This document shows, one piece after another, positions 63,721 through 64,000 of a DNA stretch of 64,000 bases (its first letter is position 1; the number at the start of each line of letters is the position of its first letter). The position numbers and the translations under genes were made by a program. Location of the stretch: assembly GCA_051025295.1 (NCBI GenBank), contig JBMGJV010000004.1, one strand, 5' to 3'. Below the pieces are notes generated by a model. It was not told where the DNA came from, ran no database searches, and saw only the letters and a list, made by a program, of their open reading frames with translations. This DNA comes from KBS-83 sp051025295 (lineage in GTDB: Bacteria > Acidobacteriota > Terriglobia > Terriglobales > Acidobacteriaceae).

Positions 63721-64000
63721 ATGCGTCGTTTGCTGTCCCTTCTCGTTCTGCCTGCCATTCTCGTCCTGCCAGTCTTCCGCGCCTTTTCGCAAACCGCAGG
63801 CCAGAACATCAACATGGTGTCCGGCACTACGTTGCCCGGAGGAGACCCGTATCTGCAGCGCCAGAACGAGCCGTCCATTGCAGCATCATCCCGCAACGCC
63901 GCGAGACTGATGGCCGGTGCGAATGACTACCGCACGGTGGACATTGCGGCGCCAGCGGGCGTGACCGATGAGACGGGCGATGCGTGGCTGGGCGTGTTCA
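63721..64000 (+). CDS. Secreted protein, partial (sialidase/BNR-like candidate)
   Basis: The open frame has a clear signal peptide (MRRLLSLLVLPAILVLP, cut near AFSQ), continues through DPYLQRQNEPSIAASSRN and AGANDYRTVD, and runs off the window. The QNEPSIA-type block resembles secreted acidobacterial proteins annotated as sialidase/BNR-repeat proteins, but too little is present to be sure. An in-frame ATG at 63709 is an alternative start. Confidence 0.7.
   Translation, partial: MRRLLSLLVLPAILVLPVFRAFSQTAGQNINMVSGTTLPGGDPYLQRQNEPSIAASSRNAARLMAGANDYRTVDIAAPAGVTDETGDAWLGVF

Overview
The window (GC-rich, closely packed, no rRNA, tRNA, CRISPR or insertion sequence seen) looks like the chromosome of an Acidobacteriota bacterium (Terriglobia-like). 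This rests on the very large TonB-dependent receptor with an N-terminal carboxypeptidase-regulatory domain, the planctomycete-type cytochrome/DUF1553 and DUF1501 pair, many secreted redox enzymes and the GAF/PAS sensor kinases. The assignment is inferred from gene content only.

Region 1 (0-5.6 kb, minus strand) is a five-gene operon with overlapping or nearly overlapping genes: a glycosyltransferase, a B12-binding radical SAM enzyme, two nucleotide-sugar epimerases and a GH39-like glycosidase. The glycosidase has its TIM-barrel strands in circularly permuted order. The operon probably builds or remodels an unusual oligosaccharide. Region 2 (5.8-13.1 kb, minus) holds a YghA-type SDR, a DUF2231 membrane protein, a lipoprotein cytochrome c, a soluble CuA cupredoxin, a DUF1501 protein and a PSCyt1/DUF1549/DUF1553 protein. 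Its first gene shares an ATGA start/stop with the last gene of an ABC transporter.

Region 3 (13.1-24.2 kb) is a divergent nitrogen locus. On the minus strand is a urea/guanidine-type ABC transporter. On the plus strand are a secreted beta-propeller, two DUF1989 proteins (carboxyguanidine deiminase type), a biotin carboxylase fusion and allophanate hydrolase. Together these fit uptake and stepwise breakdown of guanidine (or urea) to ammonia and CO2. Region 4 (24.2-35.4 kb) has a glutathione-peroxidase-like protein without its catalytic Cys, a LysR regulator, a TonB receptor and a metallo-beta-lactamase-fold protein (each interrupted by a frameshift in a T-tract), a GAF/PAS histidine kinase and a GH127 arabinofuranosidase.

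Region 5 (35.5-39.9 kb, minus) is a periplasmic PaoABC-like molybdenum aldehyde oxidoreductase operon ending in a 72-residue Cys-rich protein. Region 6 (40.1-45.9 kb) is a divergent signalling module: a stand-alone CheB, a CheB-CheR-PAS-histidine kinase fusion and a NarL-type regulator.

Region 7 (45.95-58.8 kb) is the most interesting part. A minus-strand operon (DUF2064 transferase, membrane glycosyltransferase, radical SAM/SPASM, GT2) diverges from a plus-strand set: a MocR regulator followed by a DoxX-like protein, a PhnD/PhnC/double-PhnE-like transporter, a second radical SAM/SPASM protein, selenophosphate synthase SelD and a methyltransferase. I read this as a selenium uptake and Se-transfer locus whose end product I cannot name. 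Region 8 (58.9-64 kb) carries a phosphoesterase lipoprotein, a HAD hydrolase, a cyclase-domain/TPR protein and the start of a secreted protein that runs off the window.
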